DNA from: Siphonodentalium dalli
Lineage: Eukaryota > Mollusca > Scaphopoda > Gadilida > Siphonodentaliidae
Length of the DNA stretch: 64,000 nt
NCBI GenBank assembly: GCA_032622095.1
Contig: CP136067.1
Coordinates: forward strand, 80,688,705 to 80,752,704
Direction of reading: 5' to 3'
The notes under the pieces are model-generated. The model was given only the letters and a program-made list of their open reading frames with translations, was not told the DNA's origin and ran no database searches. The position numbers and the translations under genes are program-made. Numbering within the stretch: the stretch's first letter is position 1; every line of letters starts with the position of its first letter. Positions 23,486 to 35,507 of the stretch are shown piece after piece.

Positions 23486-26400
23486 TCCCGTCAAAGATAC
23501 GTTACACACTGAACTACATGGTAGAATCAACTCATAGGAGGAGGCTGCGAGGAATGAGATACTATTGTATTTTAGTTGAGAATAATTCTTTTGAACCTGC
23601 TGAGTTTTTTTAGCAACAAATGGATCAAAAGGTACTGATTTGCAGATTTGATTGATGCAACCAGGTAGAGTGGTGAAAGTGGGAGAATAAGCCCAATGGC
23701 TGAAACTCTGCACCTCCCCCCCCCCTTTGGTTCTGAAGTCAGACAAACCGGTAATTGTGAAATCTCATATGCAGGTACATGCATGTGCCACCTCCTCCCT
23801 GGAGTAAGCGGGTTATATGCAGAAAGCATAGGTCACCCAGCTCCATGGTATGTGACTGAACGAACCAAGCTATCCCGACGTTTCGACACCAGAGGAAGGA
23901 AATCTATTGTTACCTGAATGGTCAATCTGGATGTAACACGAGGAAGTAGCAACTGTAAAGACGATTAGAAACATACCCCCAACTCATGTATGGTGAAGAA
24001 AACCCACAGTTAAATAGCCACTGCATCATGCTTGTAAGGTCTGCGACCGACTGTCAGTAAATGTGCAACCCCAAATCGACAAACTGATCAAGGCGCAAAA
24101 TGAGTATTTTCTGACTGACCGTCAAATGACAGTATTTTACTTCAGTTAATAAATACACCAGACAGAGGCCATATTCCGTCAGTCAATGCCCCTGATCGGA
24201 ATTTACTTTAAGGCTGGAAACTGGGAACAAAAACCCCAGGTAACTAAGTCGATCAAGAGCGTTAAATGACTTGGAAAGTCCCAAATGTTTTCTGGTATCG
24301 AAACAATCGAGAAGAAAAAGTTCGGAGAGTCCTGAGTTGTAAACTACTTCCACAGCCGGTCAATCCAACAGTGTATGCAGTTACATGTACACATGATTGA
24401 AAGGAATACTTTGCAGTCTGCATGTAGCTTATTAGAAAATGTGTAGAAGGAGGAGACCCATCGTGATGGAACTACTCCAAAGTTCCAAACAATCTGAAAG
24501 AAAGAACAGGCCATGGATGATTAAGGTCTAAAAACAACCAGAATGTCGATAACAAGAAGATTGTATCTTCTTGTTAGTCACTGATTGTTCTTAACAGACG
24601 AAGGGCCCGGGTCCATGAGTTGTGTGTAGCTCACCTCATCCACCAAGGCGAAAGTACACAGCAATGCCCAAAGCAACCGACCACCCAACCACAGCAGAAC
24701 CACGGGCAACCCTCCAGGACCCAACCGGAAACACGGCCCGCCGCCACCCATCGGAAAGCTCTCGTCGAGAGCCCCCCGATAAACAGCAACAAGCCACACC
24801 ACCGACCAAATCCCGAAAAACCACCCACAACTCAGCCGCGGCCAAGCGGCCAAACACCCCGAGCACCACTGTACACCCATTCGACATGCGGTCAAGGAGG
24901 TACGCCAGTAATGTGAACAGAAGGGCACATTTTACTGAAGACCAATCACATGTGTGTATGGTCGGACGGTTGTCTGCCGCTCAAACAGCGAGGACCCGGA
25001 CCCTAGTACCGCCCCGTGGGCAGAGACTCCGTCGCCAACAATGATTGCCTCATGTGCGCCGTTAGACGAACAGCTCGTCTGTTGTGTAGTAATTCAAGAC
25101 AGCCTGTCAAAAAAGGAGCACTGAGTACAGTAACGCCCAACTCAATCAAGCAGGGCATCAATGAGTTTTGTTGGCATGACGCAGGGTTCAAAGTCTGAAA
25201 TGCACCTGTTCCCATGGAACAGGTTATTACCCACCGTACCTGCCACCCCAGAAGATTGCGTGAGTTCATTTGTCTATATCGTAACCCGAGAAGCGAACCC
25301 AAACTGTAAAGCGATAATATTGAGCGAGAATAGATCTAATCCTGGTACTACAGGGAAAGCTCATTGGGATTGTCCTAAGGCTGTAGAGTCAAAAGATGAT
25401 GAATGTTCTACGCAAAGAGAAATATTCGCAGAAAAACCCAACCCAACACCGCAGAAGGCCCGAGTGATGCTCGCAAAAATCTTAGAAGGAATCCAAGGCT
25501 TGGCGTTATGCCCCATGGTACCGTAGTAAGGGTGAAAGATGATCTGTGTACATTTACCCCTAGAAGAATTGAACGGTCACCCATAAACAAAGGACAATGC
25601 TAATCAGTGACAGGTGGAAAGGTAATAAGTTTGAGCCCAGGTAAAACCGCATGAAAAAACAAATTGAGTGTCTGTTAAAAGTCTCTGCCCCGGCCGAAGA
25701 CTGCGCTATGTTCACTGTTATAGACAGCACCCGAGATTACCCGGCATTAGACGGCGCGCTGTCTGGTGGCCCAGTGCTCGGTCCCCCCTCGAACCCCCCA
25801 GGACCCATATCCGAGGAGAGAAACTGCGTCTGCAACCCCTCGATGCCTTGCAATTAACTTAGTTCTTTGTGACAGACAAGAAAAAGCAGCAAGAGCTCTT
25901 CGAAATCCAAAGTGAGAATCAGGATTCGCGTTGGATGGCAAGTAGCCCTGTTAATTAGAAATGTAATCTAAATGTGGAATCGTCAGATCCAAGCAATGGA
26001 TTTTGTTATCTTTAGAGTAAAAAACTGAATAAACAGGACTGTGTAAGCCTTGGAAGAGACATCGAGGAGTGATTAATGAGCATGAGCAGACTGATTCCCC
26101 CCCAACGGGAGCCAGCTTAAACCCTGACAGGAAGCAGAATCATACAGTGTAGCCAGTAGGGCAGCGGCGACCTACTAGGTCACGACACGAATCCAAAAAC
26201 CTGACCAACAGGACGACACCACACTAGTGTTTCTAAATGCACACAATCTGCATTGAACTACATGTTGAATGGGCAGAGCAGTCAAATATACATAGAATGA
26301 ACCGAAACTTTTAGATGACACGAGCCCAAGATCTGAGATAGTACTCGATTCGTGTATCACCCCCCAAGACAGTGACTATAAAACGCTACCGCCCTTGTGG

Positions 26401-27996
26401 CTACACTAACTGGTAAAACTTGCCTCCCGCCAAATAGCAAGCATTTGAAGGTCATGCAGATTGCAGAGTCCCGGGAAATGGTCTTAACAGCAATTCCACC
26501 CAAGGGTAGACGCCAGGGAGCAACTTACTTGGAAATTTTGATTATCAAATAAATAGCCTCACATGGACATGATGAGATAGTATTTTGTTCTCAATCTCAA
26601 AGTTGACATAAAATTCATACCAAATTGCATGGCTATTATCCAAGTTTGGATGGCAAATTGTGATGCGATACCAGTTAAGTTGCTCCCTAGGGGGCTGACA
26701 GAATTTGTACATCGCACATGCTTGTGAAAGGGATGTGGGAGGACGAAAATCGGAGGTAGGATCCAGCAGGAGCGGTCAAGCATGGTTGGATCCGTGAACA
26801 CTGAACCTACCCTCGGAACAGTATGGCGCCTTTTGCCTAGTGACATTGGTGAAGTATGCGGCTGGGCCACCGCAAGGTCAGCATGGAACGAGGAATTGGA
26901 TTAGCCTGAACCTGCTTGACAATGGGGTTACTGAAACCGAGGCCACACGAGGAAGAAAATAGCCTGTGGTATGACCAGTTACATGTATAAGGATCAGGAA
27001 AGGGACCCAAAAATTTACCATGAAAGTAGGTGACTGATGCGTCACATTATTATTTGTGAAATTATGTCATATTGATCTGACAAAAAAGTTATTTTGTTGG
27101 CAAACAATCTCAATGTATTGTAAATTATTTCATAGTGAACTATGAGCCAAGCAAAACCACACAAGTGAGTTAATTCATAGATAAACGAAAAGGGACCCAG
27201 ACCTGATCCCTAATTTTGCTACATATGTCAACATGAAACAGATTTGTGAGTGACAATTTCAGAATTTCGACGTAAACAAAACGAATGTTGTCACGTGCCA
27301 ATTTCAACATAAACAAAGTTAGAAACCAATGTTGTCTCACTGGTTGAATGTTCTAATACTTACATTCTAAAACCACAAGAAACAGAGATAACATAACAAC
27401 TGTGCTGTATAGGCATTGTCCCAGAAAGTTCAACACGTGAACCGCTGCATATAAACAGACGAAGTGCAATTCCGAAATTAATTCCGAATTCTAAAGCACG
27501 TGTTCCGAAACCGGAAGTTGGGAAATTACCCACAATTTTCAACAGAACAATATAGTTTTTGTATTTTATTTGCGTTAAAACAAATAAAACAGGGAAATTG
27601 AATGAAATTGTCACTCTGATATTAATTTAATAATTATTGTGTCGTTTCCAAAATTGAACCGATGTCACAACAAGTTAAATAAAGTGGAACGGAATTGTTA
27701 AATGAAGCCGACAATAATATGTGGTTTCATTTCTCATAGCGTTAGTTTTTACTTCCCTTCGAATCTTGTCACAAGAGAAAAAGAGGCCGATTACTGTGGG
27801 TCCACTTGCTTATATACATAACGAGTGGACAAATGACCTTTGACCTGCTACGTCAGAATAATAATGATTCAAAAGGTACTTAAGCTATTTCGTACCAAAA
27901 TAATAAATTTTAAACGGATCTCATAGAATCCTTTCTTGTGAATAAAGATGAATATACCATGTAGTTCAGTGTGTAACGTATCTTTGACGGGAATAT
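23482..27996. mobile_element. 4.5-kb element with ~42-bp inverted termini, same plan as 16418-21062
   Basis: The left terminus starts ATATTCCCGTCAAAGATACG and runs through CACACTGAACTACATGGTA; the right terminus at 27955-27996 is its inverse. As in the other large element, a GGAGGAGGC block follows the left terminus and a CACCTCCCCCCC run lies about 200 bp in. The interior at 24600-25860 is GC-rich with overlapping low-complexity ORFs on both strands that do not resemble known transposases. Confidence 0.65.
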
Positions 27997-27999
27997 TTG

Positions 28000-28830
28000 G
28001 GTTAGCAGAAACAAAGGTCTGATTCCTCAGTTTAGGCGCAGCATATACGAACCAACGTTTCTCAATAAATTTATTTGGGTGAATGACACCTGGAGGTAAT
28101 TCTCGTCAGTTGATTGAAGGACATCGTGTCAAGATTGGTATGATATGCAAGTTTCTTTGGTGGCTTTGAATAGAAGTAAAAGTACTATGAACTTAATACA
28201 CTGCACAACAGGGAGCCAATGTAATGCCCTCAGAGCAGGCGATATGTGGTCATATTTAGTTAAGCAGCTTAATTATGCACATGCTGGAGTTTTACTATCA
28301 GTTTCTGTTTCGGTCCACAGTAAAGGGAGTTACAATAATCCAATTTCGACATTATAAAGCATGGACCAACATAAAGCCACATTCCCCAACAACCTACTAC
28401 CTATATAGAACTAAATTCAACCCAGACACTCTCCGTCAATCCATTTTGTAGCAGCCATCCAATACAGGTAAAGATGTGAATAATTCAATGCTCGCCATCA
28501 TATGAAGATTGCAGATCTTTGTCCAATGACAATTTAAATAGCTTCATCATTGACATGAAATAGGACCATAGTTAAAATTGACCACAACGACTGTGTAAAA
28601 TAGGTTCTGATTTCACAAATCACCAAGTAGTTTAGAGTGAAGTATTATATACAACTTGTTAACCATATACTCTTATATTTTCTGTGGATTCGCTATTTTC
28701 AACTTTTTGACTTAAGAGTATTTTTCGCTTTTTGTGCACATGTGGGCACTCGAAAAATAGTTATGCACCAATTTAAATACAAGTAAGGTGATCACCAGTA
28801 AGCTACCTGGCCATGCAAAATTTCAGTAAA
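28000..28830. other. Intergenic or 3' flank of the zinc-knuckle gene
   Basis: No coding homology seen. TTGCTATTTTCGAGTG-like low-complexity text around 28680-28760 is unremarkable. Confidence 0.3.
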
Positions 28831-28833
28831 TCA

Positions 28834-30020
28834 TCACCTTTTTGGACATGCAGGTGCTTTATGGCCAAACTTCTCACATATCCAGCACCGTTTAGCTTCA
28901 CAATCTTCAATTTTGTGATCTCTTGATCCACATTGTTGACATGATCTTTCAAATCTTTTTAGTATTGCTGCTAGAGAATTTGGCATCCCTCTGCCTCGAG
29001 GACCTATGTAGAAAGCAAGTATTGTGTCAGTTTCGAATTAGAACAAACTTTATTAATCACAATAATAATCAGTTATTCTGAATAAAATAGTGTGAGAGTA
29101 ACAATTTGCTCCTAGGAAATCAGACATGAGTGCAGATTGTAATTACAGAAAATGCACCTATACATAGTTTTCCAAACTTCAAATTCTGATGATATAAATA
29201 TTATACATCAGTGGAATCACAAGTATGATGCAGGCTTCTCAAAGTACCGACGGTTCCAGACCAATTGGTACTGGGATGGTTCCGTGTGTGGTACCGTGGC
29301 AACAGTACCGGTTCCGGTACTGAAAGTCTCAACTGATAATATTGTACAAGTTATATGTACAATATGCCAGGTACGAAATACAGGTTGATCTTACGGATGG
29401 AAGTAGATAACAATGTGGATTTAGAAGAATTTAAATAATCAATATTGCCAATCGATTGACCAATCATTTATTTTCAATTTAACAAACACTTCAAAAGTAT
29501 CATTTCAAGCAAAGATATATAACCCTAACTCTGGTAAAACTAATGGATATCCTTTCCCCCCACCCTGTGTTATCACCATGCCAAAGGACAACGAAATCCA
29601 CTAATAAAGAAATCCACAGCATAATGTTTGTTATGGACTCTGACACGTTTTACACAGCAAAGGGCCATAACTCTGGGAAATAATGTGTTGACAAAACTTG
29701 CACTATGTGGAGGTCCTTTTCACAATTGTGGTCTACCGGCATACCAAAGGACAACCAAATATGACTATCAATACTTGAGGTGCATTGTGAAAATATTTGT
29801 TACAGACGGACAGAGGTCTCTACTATATACCTCCGAATTCTCCTTTGGAGGGTCGGGGGCATAATAAGGGACACCTAAGCGAGATGTGAGTAATGAATAT
29901 AGAATCTAAAATCATACCAGGTTGTTTGTTGTGAGATTTCTTTTTTTTATATCGACATGTCCTTGCAAAATGACCTTTCTTCCCACAACTGTAACATGAG
30001 GCAGTTATCTGACTAGGCAT
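28834..30020 (-). CDS. Small protein with three CCHC zinc knuckles (two exons)
   Basis: Exon 1 is 30020-29918 (ATG to donor G/GTATGA), exon 2 is 29003-28834 (acceptor ACATAG/GT to TGA). The phases match (34 codons + 1 nt, then 2 nt + 55 codons + stop), giving 90 residues. Knuckle 1 CYSCGKKGHFARTC is followed by a basic run (KKKK). A PRGRG turn and a short helix-like segment (SLAAILKRFER) lead to knuckles 2 and 3, CQQCGSRDHKIEDC and CWICEKFGHKAPAC, with the protein ending PKR. All three fit C-x2-C-x4-H-x4-C, a single-stranded nucleic-acid-binding fold. The intron and small size argue for a cellular gene rather than a retroelement gag piece. I do not recognise the orthologue; further 5' non-coding exons are possible. 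Confidence 0.65.
29520..29825. repeat. Dispersed repeat copy (GGGCCATAACTCTGG type)
   Basis: Contains AAAGGGCCATAACTCTGGGA, CATACCAAAGGACAACCAAAT and ACAGACGGACAGAGG. Related text recurs at 34349-34440. Confidence 0.5.
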
Positions 30021-30733
30021 ATTAATTTATGAATGGATTCCAAGATTTATATTCTTTCACTGAACCTGGAATTAGATAAAAGAAAATGATAATGAAATCA
30101 GTTATTCTGTGTCTAAAAGTAACTAATACATGTAGCTTGTTTGCTAATGGGAAGTGAGTTAATGATTTTGTCTGATGCAATTTGATAGTACATTTACACT
30201 GGACAATTTTGAATCACCAACAGTGCACACATACCATACTCAATATGACATCCATGCTGACAAATATGTAATATAGCAGAAACCACATTTTATGTTTATG
30301 AAACCCACTGTATGTTAGTATACTTCCGTTGATGCTGGCCTATTATTGGTTGTAATCCAACTAGCATTTAAATATAGTGTATCTCTTACTAACTTGCTTT
30401 TATAGTTTCCGGGGTATAAAATAATATATATGATTTGAAGACACCTGTCCGGAAACACATTAATATTGTTGTTATTTGATTTTTTTCGGGTATAAAATAT
30501 ACAATCTTTTGGGAAAGTTTTAGGGGCTATTTTTAGAACAGAAAGTTCAGACGATCTCACGGAACTTTTGTAGCATAGCAAGTAGGAGAACTCTATTTTG
30601 CTAAATGTGATATAGATCCAGATATTTTGATTGGCTGCCTTGAAGGATTAAACTACTTTCTTATGCCTTTATAACAAATAATTAATAGCATGTCCATATA
30701 TATAAGGTACGCGTCATCATAGCAGGAAAAAGA
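30021..30733. other. Intergenic sequence
   Basis: 5' flank of the zinc-knuckle gene; no further exon or clear repeat identified. Confidence 0.3.
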
Positions 30734-30904
30734 AATAACAAACTCTTTGCCAAAGCTTTTGGCTTTTATCAACGGTATAAAGCAGTTGTGGTCTACATAA
30801 TTAGAGGCTCAAGTCATTAATTTTGAGATACGTCGACTAAAGAGCTGTTAACGACTAGAGCCTCTAATTATGTAGACCACAACTTTGGCAAAGAGTTTGT
30901 TATT
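30734..30904. repeat. Bipartite hairpin MITE
   Basis: AATAACAAACTCTTTGCCAAAG at left faces its complement at right. An inner stem TTGTGGTCTACATAATTAGAGGCTC also has its inverse (both arms longer than 20 bp in total). The left side has about 30 extra bases between outer and inner stems. No clear target duplication seen. Confidence 0.65.
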
Positions 30905-31098
30905 TATTGTTTATTCCTTCATAGACAAATAATATACCCAATCTTCAGTTTTGTTTTATTCATGTATGTTGTTGTAATTGCGGCCCGGAAGAGATCCTTA
31001 ACCATCTTTAAATATGAGGATACCAAGTCACTAATTTACCTTTTTATGAGGAAACTATAAGATCGTGCATCCCGTTGAACAGCCACATTGAAGTGTTA

Positions 31099-31290
31099 AA
31101 ACCCTTTCTATATTAAATAAGTGCTCATTGATGAGTAGTTATCCCATAGGAAAAACATTTATTGGATTATCAGAACATTTCCCACCAATGAATAGAATTC
31201 CTTCAGCACTTGTAATATCTGTCGTCTGCTTATATATCCTTATAATCCTTCCAAATCAATAACAGCATTGATATTGGACTTATAATGCAA
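31099..31290. repeat. Partial copy of the CTATACTGAATGG repeat family
   Basis: AACCCTTTCTATATTAAATA, CTCATTGATGAGTAGTTATC and GTCGTCTGCTTATAT blocks, cut off shortly before the MULE left array. Confidence 0.5.
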
Positions 31291-31328
31291 ACTGTCTGTA
31301 CTGAGTGAAAGTCCCACAAGGGCTTCTA

Positions 31329-31510
31329 GACGTTTCGTACCATGGTCGTTTCGTACCTGGACGTTTCGTACCATCTGGTCGTTTCGTACCATATTTCTTG
31401 GTCGTTTCGTACCGCATTGTTTGGTCGTTTCGTACCATGTAGAAAATCAATTGGTCGTTTCGTACCATGTAGAAAAATCAATTGGTCGTTTCGTACCGTG
31501 TGTTGTACCA
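31329..31510 (+). repeat. Left subterminal array of GGTCGTTTCGTACC
   Basis: Seven to eight copies, separated by 1-16 bp spacers. Likely transposase binding sites, by analogy with subterminal repeats of other Mutator and hAT elements (inference). Confidence 0.75.
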
Positions 31511-31809
31511 TGTTGGGAATGGGGGAAAACAGTATTAATTTCATACTTTATTCTTTATTTTAAAATAACAATAACATATTAACATTAACAACATTATTTT
31601 ACACAACAATATGGGACGAACATGATATTTGATATTAACAATCAGCCGACTCGACAGCAATGACAACAACTGTTGGCGCAAACAGTTTTGAACATGCCTT
31701 CAACAGACCACTGGTGGAGATGCCGCCGTTTTCGTAGTTACTCCACAAGCAGAATAGTTGCGCCTGGTTCTCCCGATACTGGAGTCTTTGGTACCTTTTC
31801 ATCTTTTTT

Positions 31810-33859
31810 TCACCAACCAACTGGTCGGATGTGTTCGGCTGGCAGAAGTGGCAAAGCATAAAGCTTTCGCAGTTGCCTACAAAAATGAAAAGAAGATATA
31901 AACATAAATAAGAAAAAATTTCAGTTTGTTATATATTATTCTAATTATACCCTTATTTCTGCTAATTGAAATAATAGCATTATTCTACTTATATAATTGA
32001 AATAAAAATAAAATCATATAAGTTATATTTTGAAAAAATTCATTTAATCATACAATTCTATTATTTTATTCATACAATTCTATTCTATGAGAACAAATAT
32101 TTACCTGTATTCGTCTCCTTTTTTGTTGTACAGTTCGATCAGCCCTTTCTTTTGAATCTGCCTATTCACGGCCTGGGTCCAGTGAAAATAACAACCACGT
32201 CTTTCCACCTCTGGTAGTAGCTTTTGTATGGACTTCCATGTTGCCTTTTCAAAGTCCATTGTCACTGTCTTCACCGCAAGTTCATCTGGTAGTAGTTTTA
32301 GCAGTGATTCGAAGACCTGAAATGACAAAATATCATGTTGTAATATTTAAATGAAATAAATATCATGTTATAATTAAATGTCATATTGTAATATTTCCAA
32401 ATTATTTGTGAACAAACTCATTTTATTTAGTTACCTGAATTAAGTTAATTGTAGAAATTATATTTGAAACTATTATCTTGAAAACTCATAATGTATAAAT
32501 GATGCGTACCGTATCATAATCTTTTGCCTTTCGACGACTCATCAGAACATATATCAGCGGAATCTGTTTTAAGTGTTTGCCTTTTCTGACGAAGGCGTGG
32601 ATGGTCATCAGTTGATGGAATGGCTGACGCACTATGCTGAATGTTCCATCGATGTACCAATTCTTTGACCTGGATAGAATTTCAAGCTGGGCGGATGTTG
32701 CGAAAATCTGATGCCTTTGGCCGTCGAAATGGATGTCGTCTTGAAGGAAGTCTTTTGGCAGAAATCCAGTGTCGGTGATGAAGTTGTTGTCGTGTGGTGG
32801 TTTCGGCTTCACCTTCTGTCGCCTTCGATTAGCTTGGCGGATCAAATTATCTGGCTTTGGCAGGTCGGCGCTGGGGTTCTTGTCGAACTCATCCCGCATT
32901 AAATCTTCAGCCAGAGTTGACGCAGGGACGAAAATCTGTTCCTTTCTGACGGCCAATTGTCGCAGACGCGCTGAAATCTCGATGCCGGTCACATTATCAG
33001 GTTGATGGTTATGGAGTTTTGGGCCTGCGGTGAAGACATCATCTTTCTCTGTGATGGTAGCTGGGCAGGCTCCAGTCTTTTGGCGATGAGAACACCACCA
33101 ATGTGTCGCCTTGCTGGTCTGTCTTTTCACGGTAAAGCTGAATCCGTCGCTGGACACTAGCTTTGGCTTGCCTCTTTTCGTTCCGTTGTCGATTCGTCTG
33201 AAAGTCGATGGTGAATCGTCGGTTTCCATCAGCTGTGTTTCTGGGAGCAGTATTGACGATTCATCGTGGTCGTGTGGTCGGTTGAAGGTTTCGTCGATGT
33301 CGAAGGTCGAATGGTTTATTCTGGTTGGAGGTGGAGTCGTCGTTGTCATTTCAATGTCGAAGTTTGCGATCGCCGTATCTTCTACCGTCTGCTCGACTGT
33401 CGTGGTTTGGCTGCATGCGGTGCAGACCCAATCTATTGGCGTCGCTGTCTTTATGGCATATCGGTAAACTTCTAGACTAACGCCGGTGCTGCATGTACGG
33501 TGCTGCCATCTGTGGCAACCTGGAAAGACAATTCAGTGTTATAACAAACTGGTATATATCTGTATTGATGAATTTCAATATTGGTTAAAGCAACATTTGA
33601 CTCGTCATAAATAATCATTTACATTAATATTCATACAGATTTGTTTTTAATTATTTAGTTAAGTTGATGTTTAAAATAAAAATGTATTTATAATATATAT
33701 ACATTTTACAGATTGTTTTTAAATATTAAGTAAGTTGATGTTCAAAATAAAATTGTATAATATATACGAGTACTAACCTTCACATTGAAGACCGTGTTGA
33801 CGCGGACGAACCTCTCTGGAACAGTCTATACAATTAACGTCGGAGAGAAAGTCAGACAT
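31810..33859 (-). CDS. MULE transposase with PHD-like and FLYWCH zinc fingers (C-terminally truncated)
   Basis: Four exons with matching phases: 33859-33778, 33519-32510, 32316-32105, 31876-31810, giving about 456 residues. Residues 1-70: a PHD-like finger (CIDC ... QHGLQCEGCHRWQHRTCSTG ... WVCTAC). Residues 149-199: FLYWCH finger (GFSFTV ... WWCSHRQ ... CPATIT ... HNH). Residues 310-430: MULE core with first catalytic Asp in WYIDGTFS (about D318), second Asp in TMDFEKAT (about D385) and the GCYFHWTQAV segment. It ends YALPLLPAEHIRPVGW then TGA. The usual downstream part with the third catalytic acidic residue (NN..E.WH-type region) was not found in any frame before the terminal array, so this copy is probably inactive. 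It acts on the flanking inverted arrays in intact relatives (family inference). Confidence 0.75.
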
Positions 33860-34197
33860 GATTGTGAGATGAATGATGAAATGATGGGGGATCTCATGTT
33901 ACTTATAGGATTCCAACAAAAACAACTCACGAAAAGGTGTGATCAAGAAGCCAGGTGGTAATTAGTGGTAATCAGTAAGAGCTCACCTCTTGTTTATACA
34001 GCGTGATTAGTATTAACACTTGTTGTAAAAACATCTCATAAGATCTTTCCCGCAGTCAATCAGATGAATACTATTGTCAGCGTGATTGTTATTCACATTC
34101 GATGTAAGCAAATCTCATAAGATCTTTCGCCGCACATGAATAATTATACATAATATAAATATATATATAAAATACCGTGTTTTCCCCATTTCCAACA

Positions 34198-34347
34198 CAT
34201 GGTACGAAACGACCAATTGATTTTCTACATGGTACGAAACGACCAAACAATGCGGTACGAAACGACCAAGAAATATGGTACGAAACGACCAGATGGTACG
34301 AAACGACCAAGTACGAAACGACCATGGTACGAAACGTCCTGTACCCC
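34198..34347 (-). repeat. Right subterminal array of GGTCGTTTCGTACC (inverted)
   Basis: Mirror image of the left array, with copies in the order GGTACGAAACGACC and the terminal unit GGTACGAAACGTC. Confidence 0.75.
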
Positions 34348-34485
34348 CAACAAGGGACATAACTCAGGGTAAGAATAAATAGACAAAACTTGTAATATGT
34401 GGCTATCCTTTCCCCCAGACTGGGCTATCACCATACCAAAGGACAGTGATTTCCGAAATGCATAGCCTTGGCAAATCCTGCAAAT

Positions 34486-34980
34486 TAACCCCTTTAATAT
34501 TAATACATTCTATACTAAATGGATTCTCCTACTCAGTTATAAAAGTATACACTGAAATGGTCTATTTTTCATCTGGAGGGGTTTTCAGGAAAAATATCCA
34601 GACAACAGAAAATACAAGTGCAGAGGGATCCCTAATTATTGGAGGGAAATGTTTGGATAATAAGTTCAACAAACAACCTATGATTTATCATTTGAACATT
34701 TCATGAAGGAAATACTAGTCAATGAGTGTTTAGTAAAGAAAGAGTTAAATATTCGCTGATATGTAGTTCACATGGGAACAGTTCTGATAATAACTACAAC
34801 AAATGTCCATAGGCTGTTGTTGAATTCTTTATTTGAACTTTACCTCCAAATGTCTGGATAAGGAATCATAAGTCCCTAAACAATGTATTATCAAAACATC
34901 CTCATAACATACATAATAGACCATTCCAATGTATACTTTTATAAGTTAATTAGAGAAACCATTCAGTAATCAAGCGGTTA
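34486..34980. repeat. Full-length copy of the CTATACTGAATGG family with TTAA ends
   Basis: TTAACCCCTTT at left and AGCGGTTAA at right. Inside, CTATACTAAATGGATTCTCC, ATTGGAGGGAAATGTTTGGA, TGTTGAATTC and TAATAGACCATTCCAATGTA read as imperfect inverse halves. Confidence 0.55.
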
Positions 34981-34993
34981 ACAGGGCTGGAAG

Positions 34994-35447
34994 TTAAAGG
35001 TACTTAATCCGATCAGTGGGTCCCCATATCATCAAGATACAACAACAACATTTCTTCAAAATATGCTTTTGTTGTCAGAATCGATTAATTGCAACAAAAT
35101 AATGCTAACCACTGTCAACTATGGTATCAAATTTCCCAAAACATGTTATTTATCAACATTTTGTTCAAAGAAATATGGCCGTATTATCACTTGAGTATTC
35201 AAAAAATTTGGCTGTATTACCACTTGTTTTAGAGTTAACCATCTTCATCCGCTATTTTGACCGAGACCATCCATTTGACGGCGTGTTTCAGGGCCACAAA
35301 CAATTGAAATAACAAACTTCAAAAATTGATATCTGATCACTCTGAGCTTTGATGGGTAGGTTCCTCAACTCGAATAAAATATTGTTTACCCCTGAAGCCA
35401 AAGAAATAGTAATTTAGGGGTGTTTAATCGGATTGAGTACCTTTAAA
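34994..35447. mobile_element. TTAA-bounded MITE, inverted relative at 4327-4640
   Basis: TTAAAGGTACTTAATCCGAT at left and ATCGGATTGAGTACCTTTAA at right, an almost exact 20-bp inverted terminus with TTAA target. The body contains ACAACAACAACATTTCTTCA and alternating ATGG(C/T)CGTATTA blocks. 61 bp beyond the AARSD1 stop codon. Confidence 0.75.
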
Positions 35448-35507
35448 TGGTAGTTGTTGAGCCCAGGATATAAATCATGTAAGTCATTGATAGTAAAATA
35501 GAGTTAT
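35448..35507. other. AARSD1 3' flank
   Basis: AATAAA overlaps the stop codon on the minus strand (GAATAAATAAC). No better-placed poly(A) signal is obvious before the TTAA MITE, so the 3'UTR may run into it. Confidence 0.3.

Larger units (their letters stand above)
31329..34347. mobile_element. Mutator-like (MULE) transposon with inverted arrays of a 14-bp repeat
   Basis: The left end (about 31329-31510) and right end (about 34198-34347) are inverted copies. Both begin GACGTTTCGTACCATGG and carry 6-8 spaced copies of GGTCGTTTCGTACC. The order and spacers match between the ends (for example CATGTAGAAAA, GCATTGTTT, ATATTTCTT spacers). Between them lies a minus-strand transposase gene (31810-33859). 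A convincing 8-11 bp target duplication was not found; ACAAGGG near both ends may be chance. Confidence 0.8.

Noticed and set aside
24578-25044. Overlapping ORFs of up to 140 codons on both strands
   Set aside because: Low-complexity Pro/Thr/Arg text from GC-rich transposon interior, open on both strands, no domain or splice support.
31329-31510. Regular short repeats resembling a CRISPR array
   Set aside because: Spacers are 1-16 bp and shared with the inverted array at 34198-34347; this is a MULE terminal structure in a eukaryotic genome.
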